64,000 nt of DNA from Bact-08 sp964533215 (GCA_964533215.1 CAZHLJ010000001.1:496001-560000), one strand, 5' to 3'. Shown: positions 44,536 to 54,908, counted from the first letter of the stretch. Made by a program: numbers and translations. Notes: generated by a model from the sequence alone, not told the origin.

Positions 44536-45526
44536 TTAAATATTCCTCCAGTTTGTTTATTTTAAGCGGATAGGCACTAGCTTTTCCAATTTTTTCCATA
44601 ACAATGAAACGTATTGAATCCTGACTCTTTTTTTTATCGCAGGTGATGGCGTTTGCCAGTAGAACAGGAGGAACAGGAGATACCGTGGCAAGCCCTATTT
44701 TTTTTAAATCCGACTCAATCTGATCTCTCTCAGCAATAGTTAATATGCCCAGATTTACAGAGAGTTTTGCTGCAAGAACTATTCCAATTGAGACAGCTTC
44801 ACCGTGAGATATCTTTGTGGTTTTTTCCAACGCATGTGCAAAAGTGTGACCTAAATTCAGAATTCGTCTCTCTCCGTTTTCGTATGGGTCTGACTCAACT
44901 ATTGCGGCCTTGATTTTGGAAGCTTTTTGAATGAATGGCCAGAGATCTGGAATTGAATAGCCACACTCGGTAATCATTTCCACAGCATTATAATAGCTCT
45001 CGCAATCTCCCAAAATGAAAGTTTTCAACAATTCGGCAACTCCTTCCTTCATCTCTTTTTCTGAAAGGCTAAGCAGAAATTCCGGGCAAAATATAGTAAA
45101 CCGGGGTTGGTTTATCACCCCAAGGATATTCTTATATCCAGTCACGTTCACAGCTGTCTTTCCACCGATTGCAGCATCCACCTGTGCAAGAAGAGTTGTC
45201 GGTACATAGCCAAACGATACTCCCCTCATATATAGGGAGGCCGCCAGACCGGTAATGTCAGATATTATTCCGCCTCCTACGGCAAGAATGAATGTAGATC
45301 TGTCTGCACCAAGTTCCAGCAGTTTTATTGTAATCTCCTCAATTGTCTTAATGGTCTTATTCTCCTCTGTGGCAACAATTGGAATTTGGGGATACGGGAA
45401 AAACTTGCCATACATTTCCATTATGGCAGAATCGATTACAACCACGACAAAAGACTCTTGCGGGATGTGGGTTTTTATTTGGTTTGTCGAGGTGCAGTAG
45501 ATGAATTTTAGTACAGAACTTTCCAT
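44522..45526 (-). CDS. aroB: 3-dehydroquinate synthase
   Basis: This encodes 334 residues from the ATG at 45526 (the frame also has a TTG three codons earlier). NAD-binding and active-site blocks: GGGIISDITGLAASLYMRGVSFGYVPTTLLAQVDAAIGGKTAVN, metal-ligand region NLGHTFAHALE and HGEAVSIGI. It makes 3-dehydroquinate from DAHP. It is the first gene of the aro operon on the minus strand; a -7 box lies directly upstream, so the transcript would be almost leaderless. Confidence 0.93.
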   Translation of the reverse strand: MESSVLKFIYCTSTNQIKTHIPQESFVVVVIDSAIMEMYGKFFPYPQIPIVATEENKTIKTIEEITIKLLELGADRSTFILAVGGGIISDITGLAASLYMRGVSFGYVPTTLLAQVDAAIGGKTAVNVTGYKNILGVINQPRFTIFCPEFLLSLSEKEMKEGVAELLKTFILGDCESYYNAVEMITECGYSIPDLWPFIQKASKIKAAIVESDPYENGERRILNLGHTFAHALEKTTKISHGEAVSIGIVLAAKLSVNLGILTIAERDQIESDLKKIGLATVSPVPPVLLANAITCDKKKSQDSIRFIVMEKIGKASAYPLKINKLEEYLNDLS

Positions 45527-45532
45527 ATATCG

Positions 45533-45540
45533 CAAATGTA
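45533..45540 (-). promoter_or_regulatory. Bacteroidetes -7 box (TACATTTG) for the aro operon
   Basis: On the minus strand TACATTTG fits TAnnTTTG and ends just 6 bases before the aroB ATG, implying a very short 5' leader. The -33 element is not clear. Confidence 0.4.
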
Positions 45541-45671
45541 CTAAAAGTTGTACAAAATTAATAAAATGGCAGAATCATAGTATAATATATATTTTATAAT
45601 GAATCGGATAAAATCGATATAAGCCATTGAATCATTTTGGATAATATGATAGATTCGAACAAAAATAAGTT

Positions 45672-47219
45672 ATGCTTTGCAGGACATATTGCAGTTTCTG
45701 TTTGGGAATAAATGCGGTAACGGTGACTATTGAGGTCGATGTTTCGCAGGGAATAAGCTTTTTCCTTGTTGGATTGCCTGATAATGCCGTCAGGGAGAGC
45801 CAGCAGAGGATAAGTACCGCTCTTCATACTATTGGTGCCAGAATCCCTGGAAAGAAGATTGTTGTCAATATGGCTCCTGCAGACCTGAAGAAAGAGGGCT
45901 CTTCTTTCGACCTTGCAATTGCTGTGGGAATTATAGCGGCTTCCGGTCAATTCTCCTTTCCTAGCTTGGAAAGCTATATGATTTTAGGGGAACTGGCGTT
46001 GGATGGGACAATCAGACCGGTTCCCGGGGCTCTTCCTATTGCTCTGCATGCAAAAGATGAGGGTTTCAAATGTTGCGTATTCCCATTGGAATCTGCTTTT
46101 GAAGCGGCTGAAATAGATGGAATTGAGGTATATGGGGCAGAAAGACTTGCGGATGTCATATCTATCTTACTGGGAGAAGGCAGAATAGAACCTGTTAGAC
46201 CACGGAAGGATTTTTGTGATTCGGCGAATGATAAATTGTTGAAGGTTCCTGACTTTGCCGATATAAAGGGACAGGAGTCAGCAAAGAGAGGTCTTGAGAT
46301 TGCCGCTGCGGGCGGTCACAATCTTCTTATGATAGGACCACCCGGATCAGGTAAAAGCTATATGGCCAAGGCTCTTGCTGGAATACTCCCCTCAATGGAC
46401 AGGAATGAGTCACTTGAAACCAGCAAGATCTACTCGGTTGCTGGTAAAGGCAACTCATTCAAAGGTCTGATAAGGGAACGACCCTTCCGCTCTCCTCATC
46501 ACTCCTCATCATTATATGCTATCACTGGAGGCGGATCCTTTGCATCTCCGGGGGAGATCTCTCTTGCTCACAACGGGGTACTTTATCTGGACGAGATTCC
46601 GGAGTTCTCCCGCTCCGTACTGGAAGTCCTTCGTCAGCCTCTTGAAGATAGAGAGATCTCCATCTCAAGACTCAAGTACAAGTTCACCTATCCTTGTAAC
46701 GTGATGCTCGTAGCGTCCATGAATCCATGCCCCTGTGGCTATTTTGGGCAATCAGACGGCAGGTGTACATGCACTCCTTATCTTGTCAACCGTTACCTCT
46801 CCAGAATCTCAGGCCCTCTTCTCGACAGGATAGACATCCGCATAGAGGTCAACCCTATTCCCGGAGAGAGGCTCTTGAGTGATGAAAGGTGTGAGAGTTC
46901 GGCTTCTATAAAGGAGAGGGTGGAGGCTGCCCGGTCTATACAGATGGAGCGGTTCAACGGCAGGATCAGTACCAATTCTCAGATGAATACAGCCGATATA
47001 CGCAAATACTGCCATCTTGGACCAACCGAGCAAAAGCTCCTGGCAGCAGCAATCAGCAAGCTCAACCTATCTGCGCGCGGCTACAATAAAATACTTAAGG
47101 TAGCCCGCACTATTGCCGATTTTGATCGATCTGACTTGATAACCACCACCCACCTGGCCGAGGCGATCCAGTACCGCGGGATGGAACGGAATTATTGGTC
47201 AAGCCATAAAAATGTGTAG
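45672..47219 (+). CDS. YifB/ComM-family magnesium-chelatase-like AAA+ ATPase
   Basis: This encodes 515 residues. N-terminal Lon-S16-like fold (VDVSQGISFFLVGLPDNAVRESQQRI), then a AAA+ core with Walker A GPPGSGKS near 223, GVLYLDEIPEFSRSVLEVLRQPLE as Walker B/sensor region, a zinc-like Cys cluster NPCPCGYFGQSDGRCTC, and the Mg-chelatase C-terminal domain. In naturally transformable bacteria the orthologue ComM is a branch-migration helicase that helps integrate single-stranded DNA. It is divergent from aroB. Confidence 0.9.
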   Translation: MLCRTYCSFCLGINAVTVTIEVDVSQGISFFLVGLPDNAVRESQQRISTALHTIGARIPGKKIVVNMAPADLKKEGSSFDLAIAVGIIAASGQFSFPSLESYMILGELALDGTIRPVPGALPIALHAKDEGFKCCVFPLESAFEAAEIDGIEVYGAERLADVISILLGEGRIEPVRPRKDFCDSANDKLLKVPDFADIKGQESAKRGLEIAAAGGHNLLMIGPPGSGKSYMAKALAGILPSMDRNESLETSKIYSVAGKGNSFKGLIRERPFRSPHHSSSLYAITGGGSFASPGEISLAHNGVLYLDEIPEFSRSVLEVLRQPLEDREISISRLKYKFTYPCNVMLVASMNPCPCGYFGQSDGRCTCTPYLVNRYLSRISGPLLDRIDIRIEVNPIPGERLLSDERCESSASIKERVEAARSIQMERFNGRISTNSQMNTADIRKYCHLGPTEQKLLAAAISKLNLSARGYNKILKVARTIADFDRSDLITTTHLAEAIQYRGMERNYWSSHKNV

Positions 47220-47410
47220 ATAACCAGAGAAATATGTTATTTTTGATAGTTTAATGGTTTTAAAAAGATTCAAGTAGATATTTTTATGGAAAGGTAATTC
47301 AGATTCAAGCTGATAATTATTTTCTGTATAGTTTTCGTTTCAGCATTTGTCACTCCATACAAAACACAGACCGTACAAAGGATTAATTAAGTAAAAACTT
47401 GAAGATTTCA

Positions 47411-47418
47411 TATCTTTG
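47411..47418 (+). promoter_or_regulatory. Bacteroidetes -7 box (TATCTTTG) for tsaE
   Basis: TATCTTTG fits TAnnTTTG and lies 51 bp before the tsaE start at 47470. Because it precedes that start and overlaps the longer frame at 47416, it supports the inner start. Confidence 0.45.
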
Positions 47419-47469
47419 CCACATCCGGCTGAGGCGTTTCGGTCAGGAAAGTTGAACAACAAATTAGAT

Positions 47470-47886
47470 ATGAATAATAGGATAATTATAAAAGACCTGA
47501 AGGATATTGACAGGGCCGCCAAGGAGTTCCTGGATATTATCCCTGAAGATGCAGTGGTGGCTTTCTATGGTGTCATGGGGGCTGGCAAGACCACATTTAC
47601 AAAAGCAATATGTAGGGCACTTGGAGTACCAGATAGCGTTAACAGTCCTACCTTCACAATAATTAACGAATACAGGACCAGAGAGGGAAAGCCAGTCTTT
47701 CATTTTGATTTTTACAGGATAAACAAAATTGAGGAGGCTTACGATATTGGATTCGAAGAGTTTATCGAAAGCGGACATCTCTGTCTTATTGAGTGGCCGG
47801 AAAAAATAGAACAGATACTGCCCGATAATTGTCTTAAGGTTCAGATATCTGTTCTGGAAGATGAATCACGTGAGGTCACTTTCTGA
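47470..47886 (+). CDS. tsaE: tRNA threonylcarbamoyladenosine biosynthesis ATPase TsaE
   Basis: This encodes 138 residues from ATG 47470; a longer frame reaching 47416 would include the promoter box. Walker A is GVMGAGKTTFTKAICRALG; VNSPTFTIINEYR is the family signature; LIEWPEKI is the conserved end. It works with TsaB and TsaD in the second step of t6A synthesis. The first-step enzyme TsaC is encoded separately at 55661-56230. Confidence 0.9.
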   Translation: MNNRIIIKDLKDIDRAAKEFLDIIPEDAVVAFYGVMGAGKTTFTKAICRALGVPDSVNSPTFTIINEYRTREGKPVFHFDFYRINKIEEAYDIGFEEFIESGHLCLIEWPEKIEQILPDNCLKVQISVLEDESREVTF

Positions 47887-47898
47887 CCTATTGCGGTT

Positions 47899-49065
47899 TT
47901 AATTTTCAGGATAGAGAAGGTACGGCTTGCGTTGTATCTTGAATTTGGCAACGTCACCGGCCCACATTGCCTTGATTTCTGCAGCAGACTTGCCATCTTC
48001 AATCATTTTCCTTACATAGCCCTGCCCAATAAGCAGTTCAAAGAATGATCGGAAGAAATGATCGTCAAGATTAAGGTTTTTGTAAGCATCTATTACATAC
48101 TCAAGGTTAATTCCTGCCTTGTTGATCTCATCAATTGATGGCTTTGTTCTCAGATCCACTCCATAACACTCTCTGTTGAGCTGAGGAGGAGTCTTTGCTC
48201 CCGGAATGCTACGTGGAGTGAACTTGAAGTCATACCCCTTCATGTTCGGATGTCCGTAAAGCTGAAAAGGTCCGTCAGTTCCTCTGCCCAGACTTACAGG
48301 AGTTGCCTCGAAGTAACATGTGGATGGGTAGAGATAGATGGCGCGCATATTTGGAAGGTTTGGTGACGGCTTGACAGGAAGCTGGTACATTGAGGAGTGG
48401 GTGTAGTTTTTGCACTTTATCACTGTAACATTACATTGAATCCCTTTTGGAAGCCATTTTTCGCCGTTGATCATTCCGGCAAGCTCGCCTAATGTCATGC
48501 CGTGTACGGTAGGAATTGGCAGCCAACCTACTCCGCTCTTGTATTTCATGTCCAGAATAGGTCCGTCAACATAGAAGCCAATTGGGTTTGGACGGTCTAA
48601 CACTATCATTTTGACTTTGTTCTCGGCACATGCCTCCATCATTCTGGCCATTGTTGTGAGATAAGTGTAGAAACGGACACCTACATCCTGAAGGTCGAAT
48701 ACTAATACATCTATGCTTTTCATCAAGTCTGCCGAAGGTTTACCTGTGTTGCCTTCGTAAAGGGATTTAATCGGAATACCGGTTTTAGCGTCAACAGAGC
48801 TAGATACATGCTCACCTGCATCTGCATCACCCCGGAATCCGTGTTCAGGGGACATTATTGCAACAATATTGATCTTTAGAGCTACGAGGGAATCCACAAG
48901 ATGAGTGTTTCCTATCATGCCGGTCTGATTACTCAGCACAGCAACTTTCTTGCCCTTCAACATTGGCAGGTATTCATTTATGGATTCTGCACCGGTGGTT
49001 ATCTTCTGGGCAAACAGAGCAGATGTTGCCAGACAGAGAAGGCCTATTAAAAGAAGTCGTTTCAT
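47899..49065 (-). CDS. DUF1343 exo-beta-N-acetylmuramidase (NamZ-like), exported
   Basis: This encodes 388 residues. Signal peptide ending ALFAQ. The DUF1343 blocks are clear: VLSNQTGMIGNTHLVDSL, SPEHGFRGDADAGE, DLQDVGVRFYTYLTTMA, VLDRPNPI, PVKPSPNLPNMRAIYLYPSTCYFEATPVSLGRGTDGPFQLYGHP. NamZ removes terminal N-acetylmuramic acid from peptidoglycan fragments and appears in cell-wall recycling. Its 3' end is convergent with tsaE, 13 bp apart. Confidence 0.88.
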   Translation of the reverse strand: MKRLLLIGLLCLATSALFAQKITTGAESINEYLPMLKGKKVAVLSNQTGMIGNTHLVDSLVALKINIVAIMSPEHGFRGDADAGEHVSSSVDAKTGIPIKSLYEGNTGKPSADLMKSIDVLVFDLQDVGVRFYTYLTTMARMMEACAENKVKMIVLDRPNPIGFYVDGPILDMKYKSGVGWLPIPTVHGMTLGELAGMINGEKWLPKGIQCNVTVIKCKNYTHSSMYQLPVKPSPNLPNMRAIYLYPSTCYFEATPVSLGRGTDGPFQLYGHPNMKGYDFKFTPRSIPGAKTPPQLNRECYGVDLRTKPSIDEINKAGINLEYVIDAYKNLNLDDHFFRSFFELLIGQGYVRKMIEDGKSAAEIKAMWAGDVAKFKIQRKPYLLYPEN

Positions 49066-49207
49066 AGTCTGTGTGATTTATTTGGTTATAACTTATCAAA
49101 GATACTAGTCTTACTCGTAACGGCCAAGTCATTTTGGATCAAAAAAAACCGGAGAAGAGAGCAAGCTCATTTCTCCGGGTACTTATATATGGAAACAAAT
49201 GGGGGTT

Positions 49208-50551
49208 CTAGAAATTGAAGTGTAATCCCAGTGCAGGAAGTAAAGCGTTTGCTTTATAATCTCCTACAAATGCTGTGAGAGGAGCAGCCTGAGGCGTTGA
49301 ACCTCTGGTCTTCTCTCCGTTGAGATATTGGAAGCCGAAGTCAATAGCAAGATTTTTAATAGGATTGTATGTAATACCGCAGGTAATGCTGAATTTATTT
49401 GCACCGGGTGTCTCCGCACTGTAGTGCATCTTGTCTATTGGAGTGGTATCATATATGAAGCCCAGTCTGACCTTCATCTTATCACAGGTTTTATACTCAC
49501 CGCCAATTCTGTAAATCATTGAATTCTGGAACTTCTTGACTGATTTTGAAGTCATGGTCTTAAAGCGGAAAATAAGGGTGTCGTAAGCTTTCCAACCTAC
49601 ATACTGCAACTCGGCAGAGACAAGCAGGTCTTTGTTTATCTTATAGGCAGCACCAAAGTTGAGGTTTGAAGGGATAGGAAGTTCTGCCGTGAATTTCTGT
49701 CCATCAAGAGCAATACCGGCGGCAATTGTAGGGCTTACAGCAGAAAGTGCAGCAAATACTGTCTTTAAATCAGCTGTCCCATAATTGATTGTAGCATCAC
49801 CATTGTTCACCTTCATCATGACCTTTGAGCGGTATGATATACCAAAGCTCCAATTATCATTAGGGCTGTACAGGATACCTAGATTATATCCATAACGAGG
49901 TTTGGCATTTCCTTTAATGTTAAGTGAAATGGGAGAGATTGTGGCTGTGTTTCTTATAATATTCTTATAAGTCTCATTAGGCATGTAATTGATATAGCTC
50001 ATAAGAGCTCCAACGGGCAAAAGTCCCTTGTTCATCTCAAAATCACCGAAGTCGATCATGAAGCCGGCACCTATGCTTAGTTTGTCGCTGAACTTGTATG
50101 AAATTGTAGGCTGCACGGAGAAAGCTGCCAGCGATATGTTCTGTGCCAATTGAGAACCTCTCCAGTTGTCTTCCCAGTACAGACTGTTGCCGGCAGGGTT
50201 GGTAATGCTGATCCCTGTAAAGATTTTGTCGGTTATTTTAAATCCCAGATAACCAAAAATTGGCTTACCCATAGGGTTGTCTGTTTTTGTAGAATAATCT
50301 CCGGCGACATTTGTATATTTTATAGTGGAGAATATTGCGGTCATACCAAGGGAAGCGTCTACTTTTCCATTCATGAATGAAAGTCCGGCAGGATTAAAGA
50401 GCATGCTCTCTCCTCCAAGTTTAAGAGCGGTTCCAAGATGTCCCATTCCAACCTGACGGGCACTCTGTGAATTTATCTGGTAGCCCTCTGCCATCAGGCT
50501 TAGACCTGCGATATTGGCTAACAGAAATAGTGATAATTTTTTTAATTTCAT
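49208..50551 (-). CDS. FadL/OmpP1/TodX-family outer-membrane transporter
   Basis: This encodes 447 residues, with the first Met taken at 50551 where the signal peptide begins (MKLKKLSLFLLANIAGLSLMAEG). Family marks: GYQINSQSARQVGMGHLGTALKLGGESMLFNPAGLSF with the NPAG motif at the N-terminal hatch, then repeated beta-strands, ending ALGLHFNF with the aromatic C-terminus of outer-membrane barrels. It transports hydrophobic compounds such as fatty acids or aromatics. It stands alone. Confidence 0.87.
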   Translation of the reverse strand: MKLKKLSLFLLANIAGLSLMAEGYQINSQSARQVGMGHLGTALKLGGESMLFNPAGLSFMNGKVDASLGMTAIFSTIKYTNVAGDYSTKTDNPMGKPIFGYLGFKITDKIFTGISITNPAGNSLYWEDNWRGSQLAQNISLAAFSVQPTISYKFSDKLSIGAGFMIDFGDFEMNKGLLPVGALMSYINYMPNETYKNIIRNTATISPISLNIKGNAKPRYGYNLGILYSPNDNWSFGISYRSKVMMKVNNGDATINYGTADLKTVFAALSAVSPTIAAGIALDGQKFTAELPIPSNLNFGAAYKINKDLLVSAELQYVGWKAYDTLIFRFKTMTSKSVKKFQNSMIYRIGGEYKTCDKMKVRLGFIYDTTPIDKMHYSAETPGANKFSITCGITYNPIKNLAIDFGFQYLNGEKTRGSTPQAAPLTAFVGDYKANALLPALGLHFNF

Positions 50552-50694
50552 TGTCAATTCATTTTTGAGTTGACAAATCTAATAAAAAATGATTATTCTA
50601 TACTAATGTGCAAAATTTATTGGTAAATCACGTAAAAACAGCAATGTATAGATTCACTATTTATCTTGGTTAGTATATTATAAGAAAATGGCTG

Positions 50695-53133
50695 CTAATT
50701 GTTGTTCAACTGAGGAATGTCTGCTTCGTCCCTGCAATCACCAATTAGATACCTGTTAAAGTAGTCAGAGGACTTCCAGAAGAAGTACTCAGTCATATCT
50801 CCGAATCCATGTCTCTGCCCGGGCAGGAAGATCATATCAAACCTTTTATTTGCGCGGATAAGAGCATTAACCATACGGAGGGTGTTGCCCGGATGTACAT
50901 TATCGTCTATGTCACCACTTGAAAGTAGAAGGTGCCCTTTTAGGTTCTTGGCAATCTCGGTGTTTTTGTCAACGCTGTACTTGAATGTCGTATCTCCCTT
51001 TTCGGTTATAGACTCAAGAATGCCTTGGTGTTGTTCGCTCCACCATCTGTTGTATATGTTGTTCTCGTGGTTACCTGCAGAAGATACTGCCACCTTGAAG
51101 AAATCCGGATATACCAGCATTGCAGCAGTAGACATAAATCCTCCACCTGAATGTCCATGAATCCCGACCTTGTGGATGTCTATAAACGGATATCTAGCCG
51201 CAAGCTGCTCTATGGCAACTTTCTTGTCCTCTAGACCATAATCTCTTAAATTGCCGTAACCATAGTTGTGGTACCACTTTGAGCGAGAAGGATTTCCACC
51301 CCTGTTTCCTACAGTAATTACAATATATCCGAACTGAGCCAATCTGTCAATCTTATCCATGCTTTTTGACCATGATGCATTTACAGCTTCGGTCTGAGGC
51401 CCGGGATAGACATATTCGATTATCGGATATAGTTTTGTTGAATCGAAATTGAATGGTTTGTACATAACACCATAAAGATCTGTCACACCGTCACCAGCTT
51501 TTACCTTGAATCTTTCAGGGAACTTATAACCGGCAGAGAAAAGTCTGCTTAGATCTGTCTTCTCCAGCTCCATTATTTTTTTACCTGTGTTGTCGTAAAG
51601 AGCAGACACAGGAGCAGTATCTACCCTGGAGTAGTTGTCTACAAAGTATTTACCGTTATCGCAACTTGCAACTTCATGGTTGAAATCCCCTGCATTGAGC
51701 AATTTAAGATTGCTCCCATCCAGATTTACCCTATATTGATGTGTGTAATATGGATTCTCTCCGTTTTCCTTTGCGTTGGCAGTGAAGTATACAACTCTCT
51801 GAACAGGGTCTACCGCTGATACATTTTCTACATGAAACTCTCCAGATGTTATCTGGTTCTTGAGGTTTCCATTTTCGTCATAAAGGTAAAGATGTGCCCA
51901 TCCGCTTCTCTCGGACCAGAAGATAAACTCCTTGCCATTGTTAATGGTTTTAACGGCTCTTGACTCCACATAGGTGTTCATCCTCTCTTCAACAAGAACC
52001 TTAAGTGAATCGGTAGCCAGATCTGCAATGCAGAAATCAACCTTCTTTAAATCCCTGCTGACTCTTGAAACATAGAACTTGTCAGGACCACCAAGCCACT
52101 TCCGTATCTGGTAATCGTCATTTTTGTCCTTTTCTTGCCTTGGCTCCGAATGGATACTCAAGCCCTGATCCTTGAACCGAGAGCTCTTTATCTCACGGAA
52201 TTTTTTTGTATCCATGTTGAATACATATAGATGATTTGAAGAGTATCCTGTCTCTCCGGGCATCTGATACTTATAGCTCTCTAGCTTTGGACGAGGTTCT
52301 GCCAGAACATTGATGACCCAGAGATCCTTTACCTTAGATTCGTCAGTACGGATAAACGCAAAGTTCTTTGAGTCGGGAGACCAGTTTATATATGCACCCA
52401 TTCTCTTCTTTTTCTCCTTGTCGGTAGCGTATATATCAGAATTCCCATCGCCGAAGCCAAAATCCTTTGTTCCGCCTGTCGTAAGCTGAATCTCAACTAT
52501 AGTAGAGTCTTCTTCGTTTTTACGTGCTTTTTCCAGATTTGCCATATCCATGCAATAGAGATTGAAGTCTCTTGAAAAGACAACATATTTCTTGTCAGGA
52601 GAGATGCTTGCCCACATAGGGTAAGGTTTTTCCGATTTATAATCTTTTATCTCGGTAAGCCTGTTTGTCTGAATATCATACTCAAATCCAAATACCTTCT
52701 TCTCTTTTTTTGGCTTTCCACCTTTCTCGTCCTTTACCTCTATTTCTACAGAGCTCTTGATCTCAAATGTGAACTTCTTGTCATTTACAAGCTTGAGATT
52801 TGTGATAGGTATATTCTGGGAGTCAAACGGATCCTTGACTATCTCTGTCAATTGTGCAGCAAGCTTTGCATTGTCGAATACCTGCTTTTTTGTGCCTATT
52901 GCAGGATCTGCAATGTAGTAGAATGTGCCTTCTGCTGTCTGCCAGGTGTACCAGAACTTTTCTGAGTTCTTGAACCAGTTGGGTTTGATGTTGGTGGAGA
53001 AGACCATCTTAGCTACCTTCTTGGGCGAAAATCTGGCTGCCAGATCGTAATTGGCTGTTGTAACCGGAGTCTGCTGAGCAATGCCGTAAAATCCAAAAAG
53101 CATTGTAGCAAAAAGAATAAGGGCTTTTTTCAT
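50695..53133 (-). CDS. S9 family dipeptidyl peptidase (DPP IV-like)
   Basis: This encodes 812 residues. Signal peptide ending GIAQ, an eight-bladed beta-propeller (DPPIV_N, residues ~90-520) and an alpha/beta hydrolase domain with the catalytic Ser in IHGHSGGGFMS near 660, Asp in SSGDIDDNVHP near 742 and His in PGQRHGFG near 774. It trims dipeptides from exported peptides, an activity well known in asaccharolytic Bacteroidales. Confidence 0.92.
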   Translation of the reverse strand: MKKALILFATMLFGFYGIAQQTPVTTANYDLAARFSPKKVAKMVFSTNIKPNWFKNSEKFWYTWQTAEGTFYYIADPAIGTKKQVFDNAKLAAQLTEIVKDPFDSQNIPITNLKLVNDKKFTFEIKSSVEIEVKDEKGGKPKKEKKVFGFEYDIQTNRLTEIKDYKSEKPYPMWASISPDKKYVVFSRDFNLYCMDMANLEKARKNEEDSTIVEIQLTTGGTKDFGFGDGNSDIYATDKEKKKRMGAYINWSPDSKNFAFIRTDESKVKDLWVINVLAEPRPKLESYKYQMPGETGYSSNHLYVFNMDTKKFREIKSSRFKDQGLSIHSEPRQEKDKNDDYQIRKWLGGPDKFYVSRVSRDLKKVDFCIADLATDSLKVLVEERMNTYVESRAVKTINNGKEFIFWSERSGWAHLYLYDENGNLKNQITSGEFHVENVSAVDPVQRVVYFTANAKENGENPYYTHQYRVNLDGSNLKLLNAGDFNHEVASCDNGKYFVDNYSRVDTAPVSALYDNTGKKIMELEKTDLSRLFSAGYKFPERFKVKAGDGVTDLYGVMYKPFNFDSTKLYPIIEYVYPGPQTEAVNASWSKSMDKIDRLAQFGYIVITVGNRGGNPSRSKWYHNYGYGNLRDYGLEDKKVAIEQLAARYPFIDIHKVGIHGHSGGGFMSTAAMLVYPDFFKVAVSSAGNHENNIYNRWWSEQHQGILESITEKGDTTFKYSVDKNTEIAKNLKGHLLLSSGDIDDNVHPGNTLRMVNALIRANKRFDMIFLPGQRHGFGDMTEYFFWKSSDYFNRYLIGDCRDEADIPQLNNN

Positions 53134-53160
53134 ATAATTGTAATATTTATTTTTCTGGTA

Positions 53161-53655
53161 TTATCTTAACTTCCATTCCCCAACCTCTAAATCATGAAGG
53201 GCACCATTCTCAACCTTGAACCTGAGTGCTGTCCTTACGGTCTGGAACCCTTGAAAGCCGGCAGCTCCAGGGTTTATGCATATGAGATTGTTTTGCTTGT
53301 CGTTCACCACTTTAAGAATGTGCGAGTGGCCGCAGATGAAGACATCCGGGCGGTGTGCATAAATGAGTTGAAGTGCATGATGATCATAGCGGCCCGGATA
53401 TCCCCCGATATGCATCATAAGAAATTTCATCCCCTCAAGGTCAAAACATTGAATGTAAGGGTGTATTCTTCTGATATCCTGACCGTCACAATTTCCATAT
53501 ACACCTTTCAAAGGCTTTATGGATGAAATTTTATCTGAGACCGATAGATTCCCAAAATCGCCTGCATGCCATACTTCATCAACATCTTTGAAGAATCCTG
53601 CCAGTTTGTCGTCGAAAATAGTGTGTGTGTCCGAAAGGAGCCCTATAAATGCCAT
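53161..53655 (-). CDS. YfcE/MJ0936-type metallophosphoesterase
   Basis: This encodes 164 residues from MAFIGLLSDTH at 53655; the frame continues upstream into the neighbouring gene but the family always starts near this motif. Metal-binding residues are in SDTHTIFDD, VWHAGDFGNL, YGNCD, MMHIGGYPGRYD and FICGHSH. It is probably a phosphodiesterase acting on cyclic nucleotides or similar. It lies 17 bp after the acyltransferase gene. Confidence 0.88.
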   Translation of the reverse strand: MAFIGLLSDTHTIFDDKLAGFFKDVDEVWHAGDFGNLSVSDKISSIKPLKGVYGNCDGQDIRRIHPYIQCFDLEGMKFLMMHIGGYPGRYDHHALQLIYAHRPDVFICGHSHILKVVNDKQNNLICINPGAAGFQGFQTVRTALRFKVENGALHDLEVGEWKLR

Positions 53656-53671
53656 ATGTCTGCAATAATAA

Positions 53672-54865
53672 TTATAACTTAATGACAATCTTTTTTTTGT
53701 AGAGGTACATTGCCATTGCTGTAAAAATTGCAACATAAATCAAGGCATACATAAGAGAGCCCCACTCGTTGTTCCCCAAGAGTGATGCGCAGCAGTTTTC
53801 ATAAAACCATCTGGAAGCCGTCATTACTACATTTTTAGTAGTACCGTCGTCCTGGATGGCAACAGTTGACCATTTGATCATTCGCCCAAGAGTCTTAGCG
53901 AAGACACCAGCCATAACGAAGGCGAACAGAGGGTTTAATCCCAGAGCTTTGAATGGGAAAAATAATTTTTCCTTTCCTTTGATATCTATGAAGTAAATGA
54001 AAAATGCCAGCATTAGTGTAGACCAGCCACCTGCGTATAATACATAAGAAGGAGTCCACAGCGGTTTATTTATTGGGATGAAGATGTTAAGAATAACACC
54101 TAGTGCAAGGCAAATGAGCCCTATTGTGTAAAGTTTCCCTACTGCATCTATTTTCTGACCACTCCTGCGGATGACACCTCCAATCAGGTATCCAAGCAGA
54201 ACAGTTGCTGAGCCGGAAAGGGCTCCTAACAACCCTTCCGGGTCGAATGGAATACCAAAGCCGTGGTATACATGAGTCTCTCCGACAAGAGCTACATCTA
54301 TAGGTCCGGCAATATTGTTCTGAATTGAAAATGCGCCACCTTCTCCGGCGAAAATTGTAAGAATTGCCCAGTGGAGGAACATAAGCACAGCCATCCCACC
54401 AATTATTTTTTTAGGTGAATGAAGCCAAAGGGCTAAAATTCCGCCTATTAGGTAGCAGAACGCAATTCTTTGAAGGACTCCGAATATTCTCAGATGGTTT
54501 AGGTAATCCATATAATTTGCGCCAAAGCTGAGATTCGGATCCGGAGAGGTAGGGTAGAAGGGATAAGCATTAAGTGCAAGTCCTGTCAGAAATATAAGAA
54601 TTGCTCTTTTTACAATTTTCTTTAAAGAGGATGAGTTGAGAGCATCGTTGTACTTTGCAAATGCAAAGGATAGTGCAGCACCAACTATAAACAGGAAGAA
54701 CGGAAAAACCAGGTCGGTTGGAGTGCATCCGCTCCACGATGCATGTTTAAGAGGAGAGAAGATTTTGCTCCATGTACCGGGGTTGTTTACCAGAATCATG
54801 CCGGCAATTGTCATCCCCCGAAGCACATCAAGGGCAGTATAACGGTTTGTTGCAGATGCTTTCAT
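53672..54865 (-). CDS. HGSNAT/NagX-like membrane acyltransferase (DUF5009)
   Basis: This encodes 397 residues, polytopic with about ten helices. The opening RYTALDVLRGMTIAGMILVNNPG with following SGCTPTDLVFPFFLFIVGAALSFAF is the signature of the heparan-alpha-glucosaminide N-acetyltransferase family. The bacterial relatives probably move acyl groups across the inner membrane to amino sugars. It shares the operon with the phosphoesterase. In the rest of the window no glycan-degrading gene is next to it, so the substrate is open. Confidence 0.87.
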   Translation of the reverse strand: MKASATNRYTALDVLRGMTIAGMILVNNPGTWSKIFSPLKHASWSGCTPTDLVFPFFLFIVGAALSFAFAKYNDALNSSSLKKIVKRAILIFLTGLALNAYPFYPTSPDPNLSFGANYMDYLNHLRIFGVLQRIAFCYLIGGILALWLHSPKKIIGGMAVLMFLHWAILTIFAGEGGAFSIQNNIAGPIDVALVGETHVYHGFGIPFDPEGLLGALSGSATVLLGYLIGGVIRRSGQKIDAVGKLYTIGLICLALGVILNIFIPINKPLWTPSYVLYAGGWSTLMLAFFIYFIDIKGKEKLFFPFKALGLNPLFAFVMAGVFAKTLGRMIKWSTVAIQDDGTTKNVVMTASRWFYENCCASLLGNNEWGSLMYALIYVAIFTAMAMYLYKKKIVIKL

Positions 54866-54908
54866 AATTTAGTTTGATTGGTTGCAGACAAAAATAGCCT
54901 TTTTAATA